Made by a program: the position numbers and the translations under genes. Source: Hyphomicrobiales bacterium (GTDB taxonomy: Bacteria; Pseudomonadota; Alphaproteobacteria; Rhizobiales; Ancalomicrobiaceae). From it: a DNA stretch of 64,000 nt. The stretch is taken from assembly GCA_021286855.1 (NCBI GenBank), contig JAJTBO010000002.1, forward strand, positions 310,001-374,000, written 5' to 3'. This document shows positions 21,256 to 32,855 of this stretch, piece by piece. Every line of letters begins with the position of its first letter. Positions within the stretch are counted from its first letter, which is position 1. Below the pieces are notes generated by a model. That model saw only the letters and a program-made list of their open reading frames with translations. It had not been told where the DNA came from and did not search any database.

Positions 21256-22365
21256 TCACTTCGCGCGGGCGTTCAGCGCGGCGATCACGGCGTCGCCCAT
21301 CTCGACGGTGGAGACGGCGTTCTCGCCGGGCTTGGCGATGTCGGCGGTCCGAAGGCCGGAGGCGAGCACGTCGGCGATGGCGCCGTCGAGCAGATCCGCC
21401 GCTTCGCCGAGGCCGAGCGAATAGCGCAGCGCCATGGCGAAGGAGCCGATCATGGCGATCGGGTTGGCCAGTCCCTTGCCGGCGATGTCGGGGGCCGAGC
21501 CGTGGACGGGCTCGTACATCGACTTGCGCTTGCCGGTCGCCGGATCGGCGGCGCCGAGCGAGGCGGAAGGCAGCATGCCGAGCGAGCCGGTCAGCATGGC
21601 GGCGACGTCGGAGAGGATGTCGCCGAAGAGGTTGTCGCAGACGATGACGTCGAACTGCTTGGGCCGGCGGACGAGCTGCATGGCGCAGTTGTCGGCGAGG
21701 ATGTGCTCGAGGGCGACGTCCGGATAGGCCTTGGCGACGTCGGTGACGACCTGCTTCCACAGCACGCCCGACTTCATCACGTTGTGCTTCTCGGCCGAGT
21801 GGACCTTCTTGCCGCGGGTCCCGGCGAGGTCGAAGGCGACGCGGGCGATGCGGTCGATCTCGTGGGTGGTGTAGAGCTGGGTGTCGACGGCGCGCTTCTC
21901 GCCGTTCTCCAGCGTCACGATCTCCTTGGGCTCGCCGAAGTAGACGCCGCCGGTGAGTTCGCGGACGATCAGGATGTCGAGGCCTTCGACCAGCTCGCGC
22001 TTAAGCGCCGAGGCGTCGGCGAGCGCAGGATAGCAGATCGCCGGACGCAGGTTGGCGAACAGGCCGAGATCCTTGCGCAGGCGCAGGAGGCCGGCCTCGG
22101 GACGGACCTCGTAGGGCACGTCGGCCCACTTCGGGCCGCCGACGGCGCCGAAGATCACCGCGTCTGAGGCCTGGGCGAGGCCCATGTCGCTCTCGGAAAT
22201 CGCCTTGCCGTGGGCGTCGTAGGCGGAGCCGCCGACCAGGCCACGCTCGCATTCGAAGGCGGCGACGCCGCGCTTCTCGAACCAGGAGACGACCTTCTCG
22301 ACCTCCACCATGATTTCGGTGCCGATGCCGTCGCCGGGCAGAAGGAAGAGGTTGTAGGAGGCCAT
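21256..22365 (-). CDS. leuB: 3-isopropylmalate dehydrogenase LeuB
   Basis: Catalyses NAD-dependent oxidative decarboxylation of 3-isopropylmalate in leucine synthesis, in the cytoplasm. The 369-residue protein has full family length. Diagnostic parts are [19 protein letters not shown] at the N-terminus, [12 protein letters not shown], the active-site Tyr/Lys region [15 protein letters not shown] and [13 protein letters not shown], the metal-binding [10 protein letters not shown] and the NAD-adenosine segment [15 protein letters not shown]. The last motif, HGSAPDIAG, is the LeuB form and separates it from isocitrate dehydrogenase. leuC and leuD are not adjacent on either side; a carbonic anhydrase gene lies upstream on the same strand. 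Confidence 0.97.
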   Translation of the reverse strand: MASYNLFLLPGDGIGTEIMVEVEKVVSWFEKRGVAAFECERGLVGGSAYDAHGKAISESDMGLAQASDAVIFGAVGGPKWADVPYEVRPEAGLLRLRKDLGLFANLRPAICYPALADASALKRELVEGLDILIVRELTGGVYFGEPKEIVTLENGEKRAVDTQLYTTHEIDRIARVAFDLAGTRGKKVHSAEKHNVMKSGVLWKQVVTDVAKAYPDVALEHILADNCAMQLVRRPKQFDVIVCDNLFGDILSDVAAMLTGSLGMLPSASLGAADPATGKRKSMYEPVHGSAPDIAGKGLANPIAMIGSFAMALRYSLGLGEAADLLDGAIADVLASGLRTADIAKPGENAVSTVEMGDAVIAALNARAK

Positions 22366-22493
22366 GGGTCGAGTTCCTCGAAGTGCGGAGATGAGGAGGG
22401 GCGGCGCGGGAAGGCCGCGGTCCGCGCCTCTTTAGCAAGCGCGTCCCGCCGCTTCAACGCCCGGCGAGGCGGCTCGCGTCTGGAATTTCGAGA

Positions 22494-23144
22494 TTATTCG
22501 GCCGGTTCCGTGCCGGTCAGGCGGTCCCAGTCGCCGGTCGTCTCGTCGAGCACGTGCAATTCGCCGAGGGCGATGTCGAACCAGGCCCCCCAGAGCGCAA
22601 GGCGGCCGGTCTGCTCGAGCGCCGAGATGCAGGGGAAGGTGCGGAGGTTGGCGAGCGAATTGGCGACCGACAGCCGCTCGAGGCGGCGGTGGCGCTCGGC
22701 CGGTTCGGCGTCGCCGCAGCCGAGGCATTCGGCGACCGGCTTCTCCAGCAGCGAGATCCACTTGCCGATGAAGTCGCCGGGCGAGAGCGGCACGGCGTCT
22801 TCCTTCAACGCGGCGGCGATGCCGCCGCAGCGGCCGTGGCCCATGACGACGATGTTCTTCACCCGCAGGCCCATCACCGCGAATTCGAGCGCGGCCGAGG
22901 TGCCGTGATAGTCGTCGTCCGGGGCGTAGGGCGGCACGAGGTTGGCGACGTTGCGGACGACGAAGAGCTCGCCGGGCGGGGCGTCGAAGATCATCTCCGG
23001 CGCGGCGCGGCTGTCGCAGCAGGCGATGATCATCGTCTCGGGCTTCTGGCCGGTCTCGGCGAGATGACGATAGCGATCGTTCTCCACCAGATAACGGCCG
23101 GCGCGGAAGGCGCGGTAACCCTCGACGAGTCGATCGGGCAGCAT
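22494..23144 (-). CDS. Beta-class carbonic anhydrase
   Basis: Zinc enzyme of 216 residues that interconverts CO2 and bicarbonate, providing bicarbonate for carboxylases. Zinc ligands and catalytic residues are visible: Cys42, Asp44 and Arg46 in the CCDSRAAPEM motif, and the HGRC motif with the remaining His and Cys ligands in VVMGHGRCGGIAA. Other family marks are VRNVANLVPPY and the closing pattern LHGAWFDI-like LWGAWFDIALGELHVLD. The start is ATG 23144 with CAGGAG upstream. The dehydratase gene at 23179 ends 34 bp before it on the same strand, so the two may share a message. Confidence 0.93.
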   Translation of the reverse strand: MLPDRLVEGYRAFRAGRYLVENDRYRHLAETGQKPETMIIACCDSRAAPEMIFDAPPGELFVVRNVANLVPPYAPDDDYHGTSAALEFAVMGLRVKNIVVMGHGRCGGIAAALKEDAVPLSPGDFIGKWISLLEKPVAECLGCGDAEPAERHRRLERLSVANSLANLRTFPCISALEQTGRLALWGAWFDIALGELHVLDETTGDWDRLTGTEPAE

Positions 23145-23178
23145 GGGCGGGCACTCCTGAGTTCGGGGCGGACCGAGA

Positions 23179-24129
23179 TCAGTCCGAAAGAGCGGCGAGG
23201 CTGGTGAGATCGACGTTGCCGCCGCACACCAGCACGCCGACGCGTTCGCCGCGCTCGGGGCGGTACTGGCCGGCCAGCAGCGCGGCCAGGGCGGTGGCGC
23301 CGCCGGGTTCGGCGGCGATGCGCAGGCGCGACCACAGCCGCTTCTGCGCCTCGACGATGGCGCTGTCGGGGACCAGGACGGCGTCGTCGACGTGATCTTC
23401 GGCGATGGCGTGGGCGAGTTCGCCGACCCGTTTCGCGCCGAGGCTGTCGACGGCGATCGAGCCGGTCTCGACGTCGACGGGACGGCCGGCCGCGCGGGCG
23501 GCGTGGAGGGCGCGCGAGCCCTGCGGCTCGACCGCGACGACGCGGACGCGGCCATGGAACCACAAGGCGACGCCGGCGATCAGGCCGCCGCCGCCGACCG
23601 CCACCAGGATCGTGTCGAGGCCGTCGGCCGCGTCTTCTTCCCATTCCTTGGCGACGACGCCCTGGCCGGCGATGGTGTAGGGGCTGTCGTAGGGGTGGAC
23701 GACGAGGGCGCCGCTCTCGCGCGCCCAGGCCTCGGAGAGGAGGGCGGCGTCGGCGTAGCGCTCGCCGGCGACCACCACCTCCGCGCCATAGGCGCGGATG
23801 CGGGCGATCTTGACCGGGCTCGACACGGTCGGCACGAAGATGCGGGCGCGATGGCCGAGGCAGGCGGCGGCGTAGGCGACGGCCGCGCCGTGATTGCCGC
23901 CGGAGGCGGCGGTCACGCCGATCTTGGGCACGGGACGGGCGAGCAGATTGTTGAAGGCGCCGCGCGCCTTGAACGAGCCGGTGTGTTGGAACAGCTCGAG
24001 CTTCAGATGGACCGGATCGGCGAGGCCGAAGGCGGCGCCCTCGACGGTCATGCCCGGCGTGCGGCGCACGTGCGGACGGATCCGGTTCTCGGCGGCTTCG
24101 ACGGCGGCGGGTGACAGCACTTCGGCCAT
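23179..24129 (-). CDS. Threonine/serine dehydratase-like PLP enzyme
   Basis: Fold-type II pyridoxal-phosphate enzyme of 316 residues. The Schiff-base lysine lies in TGSFKARGAFNN near residue 52, the cofactor phosphate loop is VAVGGGGLIAG, and AASGGNHGAAVAYAA is the Asn-containing substrate loop of serine/threonine dehydratases. It has only the catalytic domain and no C-terminal ACT regulatory domain, so it would be of the catabolic type rather than the feedback-regulated IlvA. Serine racemase or another small hydroxyamino-acid dehydratase is possible. The start is ATG 24129 behind GAGGAA. It heads the run dehydratase-carbonic anhydrase. Confidence 0.85.
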   Translation of the reverse strand: MAEVLSPAAVEAAENRIRPHVRRTPGMTVEGAAFGLADPVHLKLELFQHTGSFKARGAFNNLLARPVPKIGVTAASGGNHGAAVAYAAACLGHRARIFVPTVSSPVKIARIRAYGAEVVVAGERYADAALLSEAWARESGALVVHPYDSPYTIAGQGVVAKEWEEDAADGLDTILVAVGGGGLIAGVALWFHGRVRVVAVEPQGSRALHAARAAGRPVDVETGSIAVDSLGAKRVGELAHAIAEDHVDDAVLVPDSAIVEAQKRLWSRLRIAAEPGGATALAALLAGQYRPERGERVGVLVCGGNVDLTSLAALSD

Positions 24130-24400
24130 GAACGCGTTCCTCGCCTGCGATCGGCCGGGCGGGTTCCGACGATCGTCGATGTTCGCATAGCGGATCGGGG
24201 CGCGTTCGCCAAGAGCGCAGGGCGGCGGCGTGCGAACGATTATGCTGCGTTGCAACATGGGCCTTCCCTCGCGCAGGAGAGACGGCTAAGATGACTGGAC
24301 GTCGCGAGTTCGTTCTCGCGCCCTCGCGTCTTCCGGCTTCCGATCGTGGCCGGTCGTCTGAGCGAGGACGCCGGCCACCCGCGCAGGCGAAAGGACGTCG
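24130..24400. other. Divergent intergenic region between the dehydratase and the phasin-like gene
   Basis: This 271-bp stretch holds the promoters for the two divergent genes. The only distinct element I can see is the TGC-N3-GCA palindrome at 24245-24255, within an AT-richer segment (GATTATGCTGCG). No open frame with coding character is visible. Confidence 0.5.
24245..24255. promoter_or_regulatory. TGC-N3-GCA palindrome, possible PhaR-type operator
   Basis: The sequence CTGCGTTGCAA, 146 bp before the phasin-like gene, contains TGC-GTT-GCA. TGC-rich sites of the form CTGC-N3-GCAG have been described for the PHB-sensing repressor PhaR in Paracoccus. A phaR gene is present at 45641. A match this short can occur by chance. 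Confidence 0.3.
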
Positions 24401-24802
24401 ATGTTTCCCTCTCCCACCTATGGCGCCATGCAGTCGACTTGGCGCAATCTCCGCACCTTCGGTGAAGCCTGGGGCGAAATCGCCCGTCTGTCGCCGATGG
24501 TGGTGGCGCTGCGCACCGACGCGGCGCTGTCCGCGCTGACCGATCCGCTCGGCGCGCCGCCCGGAGAATCCCTGCGGATGGTGGTCGAGAAGTTCGATGC
24601 GGTCGCCGAAGGGGCGGTGGCGGCGACGCTGGAGAGCGGTTGGGCGCTCGGGCGGACGCTGACCGGGCTGACGACGCCGCTCGATGCGGCGCTCGACGTG
24701 GCGCAGGCGGCGGTCGCGCCGGCGCGGCAGAAGCTGCGCTCCAACGTGGCTCGACTGGGCGGCGGTTCGGTCGACGAGGGCGATCCCGACCGCTCGGAGT
24801 GA
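24401..24802 (+). CDS. Small helical protein, phasin-like (unproven)
   Basis: I do not recognise this 133-residue protein with certainty. It is mostly alpha-helical by composition, rich in Ala, Leu, Val and Glu, with an amphipathic central part (RMVVEKFDAVAEGAVAATLE) and no membrane segment or signal peptide. These traits recall phasins, the proteins that coat PHB granules, but the similarity is one of composition, not of a motif. AAAGGA lies before the ATG. It stands alone in front of zapE, 106 bp away. A possible PhaR-type site upstream and the PHB genes elsewhere in the window support the phasin idea weakly. Confidence 0.55.
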   Translation: MFPSPTYGAMQSTWRNLRTFGEAWGEIARLSPMVVALRTDAALSALTDPLGAPPGESLRMVVEKFDAVAEGAVAATLESGWALGRTLTGLTTPLDAALDVAQAAVAPARQKLRSNVARLGGGSVDEGDPDRSE

Positions 24803-24908
24803 CGGGCGCGGCGCGACGGCGGGCGACGATACGTCCTCCGTCGCCCTCGACAGGCGGCCTCCGTCTCGCTACCGGAGAAGACCTCACCGTCGGAGACGCC
24901 CGTCCGCC

Positions 24909-26117
24909 ATGCCGCACAGCGAAGACAGACTGCGCACCGTCGCCGGGCGCTATCAGGCGCTCGTCGCCTCGGGAGCGATCTCGACCGACCCTGCCCAGGA
25001 ACGCCTGACGCGGCGGCTCGATCGGCTCGAGGCGGAGATGACGTCGAGCGATCTGGCGGTGAAGGGTTCGGCGCTCGGCTGGCTGTTCTCGCGCAAGGCG
25101 CCGAAGCGCGAGACGATCCGCGGCCTCTACGTGCATGGCGCGGTCGGCCGCGGCAAGACCATGCTGATGGACCTGTTCTACGAGGTGAGCGCCGTCCGGC
25201 AGAAGCGGCGGGCGCATTTCCACGCCTTCATGGCCGACGTGCAGGACCGCATCCACCGGGCCCGGGCGGACATCGTCGCCGGCCGGATCAAGGGCGACGA
25301 TCCGATCCAGCCGGTGGCGGCGGCGATCGCGGCGGAGACGCGGCTCCTCTGTTTCGACGAGTTCGCGGTCTACGACATCGCCGACGCGATGATCCTCGGG
25401 CGGCTGTTCGAGAAGCTGTTCGAGGCCGGCGTGGTGGTGGTGGCGACGTCGAACGTCGCGCCGAGGAACCTCTACGAGGGCGGCCTCAACCGCGCCCTGT
25501 TCCTGCCCTTCATCGAGCTGCTCGGCGCCCACGTCGACGTCGAGGAGCTGGCGGCGGCGACCGACTATCGGTTGGAGAAGACCGACGCCGATCTGGTGTG
25601 GACGTCGCCGCTCGGGCCGGAGGCCGATCTGGTGATGGAGGAGGCGTGGTTCCGGCTGACCGAACATCGGCCGAGCCCGCGCGAGACGATCCCCTTCCGC
25701 GGCCGGCTGATCGAGGTGCCGCAGGCCTGCGGCGGTTGGGCGCGGTTCGACTTCGCCGATCTGTGCGAGCGGCCGCTGGCGGCGGCCGACTATCTGCAGG
25801 TCGCGCGGCGTTATCACACTGTGATGATCGAGCGCATCCCGATCCTGACGGCCGAGAAGCGCAATGCGGCGAAGCGGCTGATCAACCTCGTCGACGCGCT
25901 CTACGATTGCCGGGTGAAGGTCTTCGTCTCCGCCGCCGGGCAACCGGACGAGCTGTGGGGCGGCCGAGACGGGACGGAAACCTTCGAGTTCGCCCGCACG
26001 GCGTCGCGGCTCACCGAAATGCGCTCCGAGGAATACGCGGCGACGCCGCATCTGGGCGAACACGGCGGCGTCCTCGGCGAGGACGAGGGCGAAGCCGGGG
26101 ATGTCTCCCAGACCTGA
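24909..26117 (+). CDS. zapE: Cell division protein ZapE (AFG1-like ATPase)
   Basis: P-loop ATPase of 402 residues, related to mitochondrial Afg1/Lace1. In Escherichia coli ZapE acts at the divisome and destabilises FtsZ polymers. Walker A is GAVGRGKTMLMD near residues 77-88, Walker B is LLCFDEFAVYDIADAM, and the sensor-1 region is VVVATSNVAPRNLYEGGLNR. The closing part RAASRLTEM-like FARTASRLTEMRSEEY is typical. The start is ATG 24909; the frame is open further upstream but without family similarity. In Hyphomicrobiales this gene regularly precedes mdh and the suc genes, as here. Confidence 0.92.
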   Translation: MPHSEDRLRTVAGRYQALVASGAISTDPAQERLTRRLDRLEAEMTSSDLAVKGSALGWLFSRKAPKRETIRGLYVHGAVGRGKTMLMDLFYEVSAVRQKRRAHFHAFMADVQDRIHRARADIVAGRIKGDDPIQPVAAAIAAETRLLCFDEFAVYDIADAMILGRLFEKLFEAGVVVVATSNVAPRNLYEGGLNRALFLPFIELLGAHVDVEELAAATDYRLEKTDADLVWTSPLGPEADLVMEEAWFRLTEHRPSPRETIPFRGRLIEVPQACGGWARFDFADLCERPLAAADYLQVARRYHTVMIERIPILTAEKRNAAKRLINLVDALYDCRVKVFVSAAGQPDELWGGRDGTETFEFARTASRLTEMRSEEYAATPHLGEHGGVLGEDEGEAGDVSQT

Positions 26118-26155
26118 AATCTCTTGCAGATTGTACTGAAATTGCCGCTTTTTCG

Positions 26156-26191
26156 GTCGGGTTTCGAAGGTGTGACATACCTTCGGCCGAC
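26156..26191. promoter_or_regulatory. Interrupted palindrome upstream of mdh, probable operator or leader hairpin
   Basis: CGAAGGT and ACCTTCG (26165-26171, 26179-26185) flank GTGACAT, and an outer pair GTCGG/CCGAC (26156-26160, 26187-26191) extends the symmetry. The core AGGTGTGACATACCT is symmetric at all but its odd positions. It lies 86 bp before the mdh start, a usual position for a transcription factor site; the factor is unknown. Confidence 0.5.
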
Positions 26192-26195
26192 TTGA

Positions 26196-27239
<1,044 letters not shown>

Positions 27240-27266
27240 GCCGTCGACCTGAAGACCTTCCTCGGG

Positions 27267-27288
27267 CGCGCGAGGTCCGCCTCGCGCG
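27267..27288 (+). other. Stem-loop between mdh and sucC
   Basis: A 9-bp perfect inverted repeat with a TCCG loop lies 27 bp after the mdh stop. It is followed by only two T residues, so it is a weak terminator at best and may instead stabilise or process the message. The remaining 186 bp to sucC show no open frame of coding character. Confidence 0.45.
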
Positions 27289-27474
27289 TTCCCATGGGAT
27301 CGGTCGGCCGATGCGCGAAGCCGGGTCTCCGGCTTCGTCTTCTCGCGGATGGAGGATCCGCGGGTGGGGGGGAGACCTCGTATCGTCGTCCTGAGCGGAT
27401 CGCCCGGACCGGGTCCGGCGTCCGAGCGCCGATCCCGATACTCCGAATCGAGACATTCGAGGCGAGACGAGGCG

Positions 27475-28671
<1,197 letters not shown>

Positions 28672-28675
28672 TCAG

Positions 28676-29560
<885 letters not shown>

Positions 29561-29566
29561 GACGAT

Positions 29567-29600
29567 GCGAGGGGAGCCACGGCTCCCCTCGCCCTTTCGC
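29567..29600 (+). terminator. Stem-loop after sucD
   Basis: A 12-bp perfect inverted repeat with a two-base loop (29567-29578 and 29581-29592) starts 6 bp after the sucD stop and is followed by CCTTTCGC. It is probably a partial or full terminator between sucCD and sucAB. Confidence 0.65.
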
Positions 29601-29792
29601 GCTTCGGCGCGATATTTCAGACCATTCGACCGGGCCGGGGCCTCTCGGCGGCGGGCGGCCGGAGGGTCTGGTTCGGGCGCGAGGCCCGTCAATCGATTCG
29701 ATCGCCCCGGCGAGCGAACGGAGGGAAATCCGACCCGGCGGGCGGATTTCGAAGCGAGATCGAGGCGGGGCCGCGAGGTTCCGGGACGCACC

Positions 29793-32768
29793 ATGGATCG
29801 TGACGAACAGCAGCTGACGTCCTTCCTCTACGGCGGCAACGCCGCCTGGATCGAGGAGATGCACGCCCGCTACGAGGAGAACCCGGCGTCGGTCGACGCG
29901 AGCTGGCGCGAGTTCTTCGCGGAGCTCAAGGAGGATCCCTCGGGCGTCGTGAAGAACGCCAAGGGCCCGGCCTGGAAGCGCGCCAACTGGCCGATCCCGG
30001 CGTCCGGCGAAATGGTCTCGACGCTCGACGGCGACTGGACCTGGCTCGAGAAGACGCTGAAGGACAAGGTCAAGGGCAAGGCGGCGGCCAAGGGCGTCGA
30101 GCTCACTCCCGATCAGGTGCAGACGGCGGCGCGCGACAGCGTGCGCGCGATCATGATGATCCGCGCCTATCGCATGCGCGGCCATCTCCACGCCAAGCTC
30201 GATCCGCTGGAGATCTCGGCCGACAAGGACCACGAGGAGCTGCATCCCTCCTCCTGGGGCTTCACCGAAGCCGACATGGACCGCAAGATCTTCATCGACC
30301 ACGTGCTCGGCCTCGAGTTCGCGACCGTGCGCGAGATGGTCGAGATCCTGCGTCGGACCTATTGCTCGACCCTCGGCGTCGAGTTCATGCACATCTCCGA
30401 CGCGCACGAGAAGAGCTGGATCCAGGAGCGCATCGAGGGTCCGGACAAGCACATCGCCTTCACCAAGGAAGGCAAGCGCGCCATCCTGAAGAAGCTGATC
30501 GAGGCCGAGGGCTTCGAGAAGTTCCTCGACGTCAAGTACACCGGCACCAAGCGGTTCGGTCTCGACGGCGGCGAAGCGCTGATCCCGGCGCTGGAGCAGA
30601 TCATCAAGCGCGGCGGCAATCTCGGCGTGAAGGAGATCGTCGTCGGCATGGCCCATCGCGGCCGTCTCAACGTGCTGACCCAGGTGATGGGCAAGCCGCA
30701 CCGGGCGCTGTTCCACGAGTTCAAGGGCGGCTCCTTCGCCCCCGACGAGGTCGAGGGCTCGGGCGACGTCAAGTATCACCTCGGCGCCTCGTCGGACCGC
30801 GAGTTCGACGGCAACCGGGTGCATCTGTCGCTGACCGCCAACCCGTCGCATCTCGAGATCGTCAATCCGGTGGTGCTCGGCAAGGCGCGCGCCAAGCAGG
30901 ATCAGCTGGCCAGCGATCCCTTCGCCGAGATCACGCCGCTCGAGGAGCGGGCGCAGGTGCTGCCGCTGCTGCTGCACGGCGACGCGGCCTTCGCCGGCCA
31001 GGGCGTGGTGGCGGAGTGCTTCGGCCTGTCGGGCCTGAAGGGCCACCGCACCGCCGGTTCGATCCATGTGATCATCAACAACCAGATCGGCTTCACCACC
31101 TATCCGCGCTTCTCCCGCTCCTCGCCCTATCCGTCGGACGTCGCCAAGATGATCGAGGCGCCGATCCTGCACTGCAACGGCGACGATCCGGAGGCGGTGA
31201 CCTTCGCGGCCAAGGTGGCGATCGAGTTCCGGCAGAAGTTCCACAAGCCGGTCGTGATCGACATGTTCTGCTATCGCCGCTTCGGTCACAACGAAGGCGA
31301 CGAGCCGAGCTTCACCCAGCCGATCATGTATCGGAAGATCCGCAACCATCCCTCGACCCTGGCGATCTACACCGACAAGCTGATCGCCGAGGGCGTGGTG
31401 ACGCGGGCGGAAGTCGACGAGTGGCAGGCGGAGTTCCGCAAGCACCTGAACGGCGAGTTCGAGGCGGGTCAGGCGTTCAAGCCGAACAAGGCCGACTGGC
31501 TCGACGGCCGTTGGCAGGGCCTCAAGGCGGTCGGCATCCACGACGACAGCGACCGCAACGGCCAGAGCGGTTCGACCATGGCGGAGCTGAAGGACATCGG
31601 CGCCAAGCTGTGCGAGGTGCCGTCGGGCTTCAACGTCCACAAGACGATTCTGCGGTTCCTCGACAATCGCCGCAAGGCGATCGAGACCGGCGAGGGCATC
31701 GACTGGGCGACGGCGGAAGCGCTGGCCTTCGGCACGCTGGCCAAGCAGGGCTACGGCGTCCGCCTCTCTGGGCAGGACTGTGAGCGCGGCACCTTCTCGC
31801 AGCGCCACACGGTGCTCTACGATCAGGAAACCGAGGCCCGCTACATCCCGCTGAACAATCTCGGCGAGGGACAGGCGAAATACGAGGTCATCAACTCGAT
31901 GCTCTCGGAAGAAGCGGTGCTCGGCTTCGAGTACGGCTATTCGCTGGCCGAGCCGAACACGCTGACGCTGTGGGAAGGCCAGTTCGGCGACTTCGCCAAC
32001 GGCGCGCAGGTGGTGTTCGACCAGTTCATCTCGTCGGGCGAACGCAAGTGGCTGCGCATGTCCGGTCTCGTCTGCCTGCTGCCGCACGGCTTCGAGGGTC
32101 AGGGTCCGGAGCATTCCTCCGCCCGCCTCGAGCGCTTCCTGCAGCTGGCGGCGGAAGACAACATGCAGGTCGCCAACTGCACGACCCCGGCCAACTACTT
32201 CCACATCCTGCGTCGCCAGCTGATGCGCGACTTCCGCAAGCCGCTGATCCTGATGACGCCGAAGTCGCTGCTGCGCCACAAGCGCGCGGTCTCGACCCTG
32301 GACCTCCTGGCCGAGGGTTCGAGCTTCCATCGCGTGTTGATCGACTCGGCGGAGAGCCACAAGGAGCCGACCACCACCAAACTGGTCTCGGACGACAAGA
32401 TCCGTCGCGTCGTGCTGTGCACCGGCAAGGTCTACTTCGACCTGCTCGAGGAGCGCGAGAAGCGCGGGGTGGACGACGTCTACCTGCTGCGCGTCGAGCA
32501 GATCTTCCCGACGCCGGTGAAGTCGCTGGTGCGTCTGCTCTCGCGCTTCAAGCAGGCCGAGGTGGTCTGGTGTCAGGAAGAGCCGAAGAACCAGGGCGCC
32601 TGGTTCTTCCTCGAACCCTATCTCGAGTGGGTGCTGCATCAGGTCGGCGGCGCGTCGAAGCGGGCGCGCTATGCGGGTCGTCCGGCTTCGGCCTCGCCGG
32701 CCACCGGTCTGATGTCGCGTCATCTGGCGCAGCTCGCGGCCTTCCTGGAAGACGCCCTCGGGGCGTGA
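29793..32768 (+). CDS. sucA: 2-oxoglutarate dehydrogenase E1 component
   Basis: Thiamine-diphosphate-dependent decarboxylase of 991 residues, the first step of the 2-oxoglutarate dehydrogenase complex. The N-terminal peptide (LTSFLYGGNAAWIEEMHARY) binds the E2 core. GMAHRGRLNVLTQVMGKP is the substrate/cofactor region, GDAAFAGQGVVAE with IIVNNQIGFT-like IINNQIGFTT is the thiamine pyrimidine and diphosphate region, and LLPHGFEGQGPEHSSAR lies in the C-terminal transketolase domain. The start ATG 29793 matches the family N-terminus although the frame is open further upstream. The 233 bp before it contain the sucD hairpin and probably a separate promoter. Confidence 0.97.
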   Translation: MDRDEQQLTSFLYGGNAAWIEEMHARYEENPASVDASWREFFAELKEDPSGVVKNAKGPAWKRANWPIPASGEMVSTLDGDWTWLEKTLKDKVKGKAAAKGVELTPDQVQTAARDSVRAIMMIRAYRMRGHLHAKLDPLEISADKDHEELHPSSWGFTEADMDRKIFIDHVLGLEFATVREMVEILRRTYCSTLGVEFMHISDAHEKSWIQERIEGPDKHIAFTKEGKRAILKKLIEAEGFEKFLDVKYTGTKRFGLDGGEALIPALEQIIKRGGNLGVKEIVVGMAHRGRLNVLTQVMGKPHRALFHEFKGGSFAPDEVEGSGDVKYHLGASSDREFDGNRVHLSLTANPSHLEIVNPVVLGKARAKQDQLASDPFAEITPLEERAQVLPLLLHGDAAFAGQGVVAECFGLSGLKGHRTAGSIHVIINNQIGFTTYPRFSRSSPYPSDVAKMIEAPILHCNGDDPEAVTFAAKVAIEFRQKFHKPVVIDMFCYRRFGHNEGDEPSFTQPIMYRKIRNHPSTLAIYTDKLIAEGVVTRAEVDEWQAEFRKHLNGEFEAGQAFKPNKADWLDGRWQGLKAVGIHDDSDRNGQSGSTMAELKDIGAKLCEVPSGFNVHKTILRFLDNRRKAIETGEGIDWATAEALAFGTLAKQGYGVRLSGQDCERGTFSQRHTVLYDQETEARYIPLNNLGEGQAKYEVINSMLSEEAVLGFEYGYSLAEPNTLTLWEGQFGDFANGAQVVFDQFISSGERKWLRMSGLVCLLPHGFEGQGPEHSSARLERFLQLAAEDNMQVANCTTPANYFHILRRQLMRDFRKPLILMTPKSLLRHKRAVSTLDLLAEGSSFHRVLIDSAESHKEPTTTKLVSDDKIRRVVLCTGKVYFDLLEEREKRGVDDVYLLRVEQIFPTPVKSLVRLLSRFKQAEVVWCQEEPKNQGAWFFLEPYLEWVLHQVGGASKRARYAGRPASASPATGLMSRHLAQLAAFLEDALGA

Positions 32769-32784
32769 CGAGATCCGAGCCCCC

Positions 32785-32810
32785 CGGTCGGAGCCTCCCG
32801 GCTCCGGCCG
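32785..32810 (+). other. Stem-loop between sucA and sucB
   Basis: An 11-bp stem with one G-U pair and a TCCC loop lies 16 bp after the sucA stop. There is no T-run after it, so an mRNA-stabilising or processing role is more likely than termination. Confidence 0.45.
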
Positions 32811-32855
32811 TCGGGTGAAACCTTTCAACGACGACAAGACGAAGAGACGACGATC

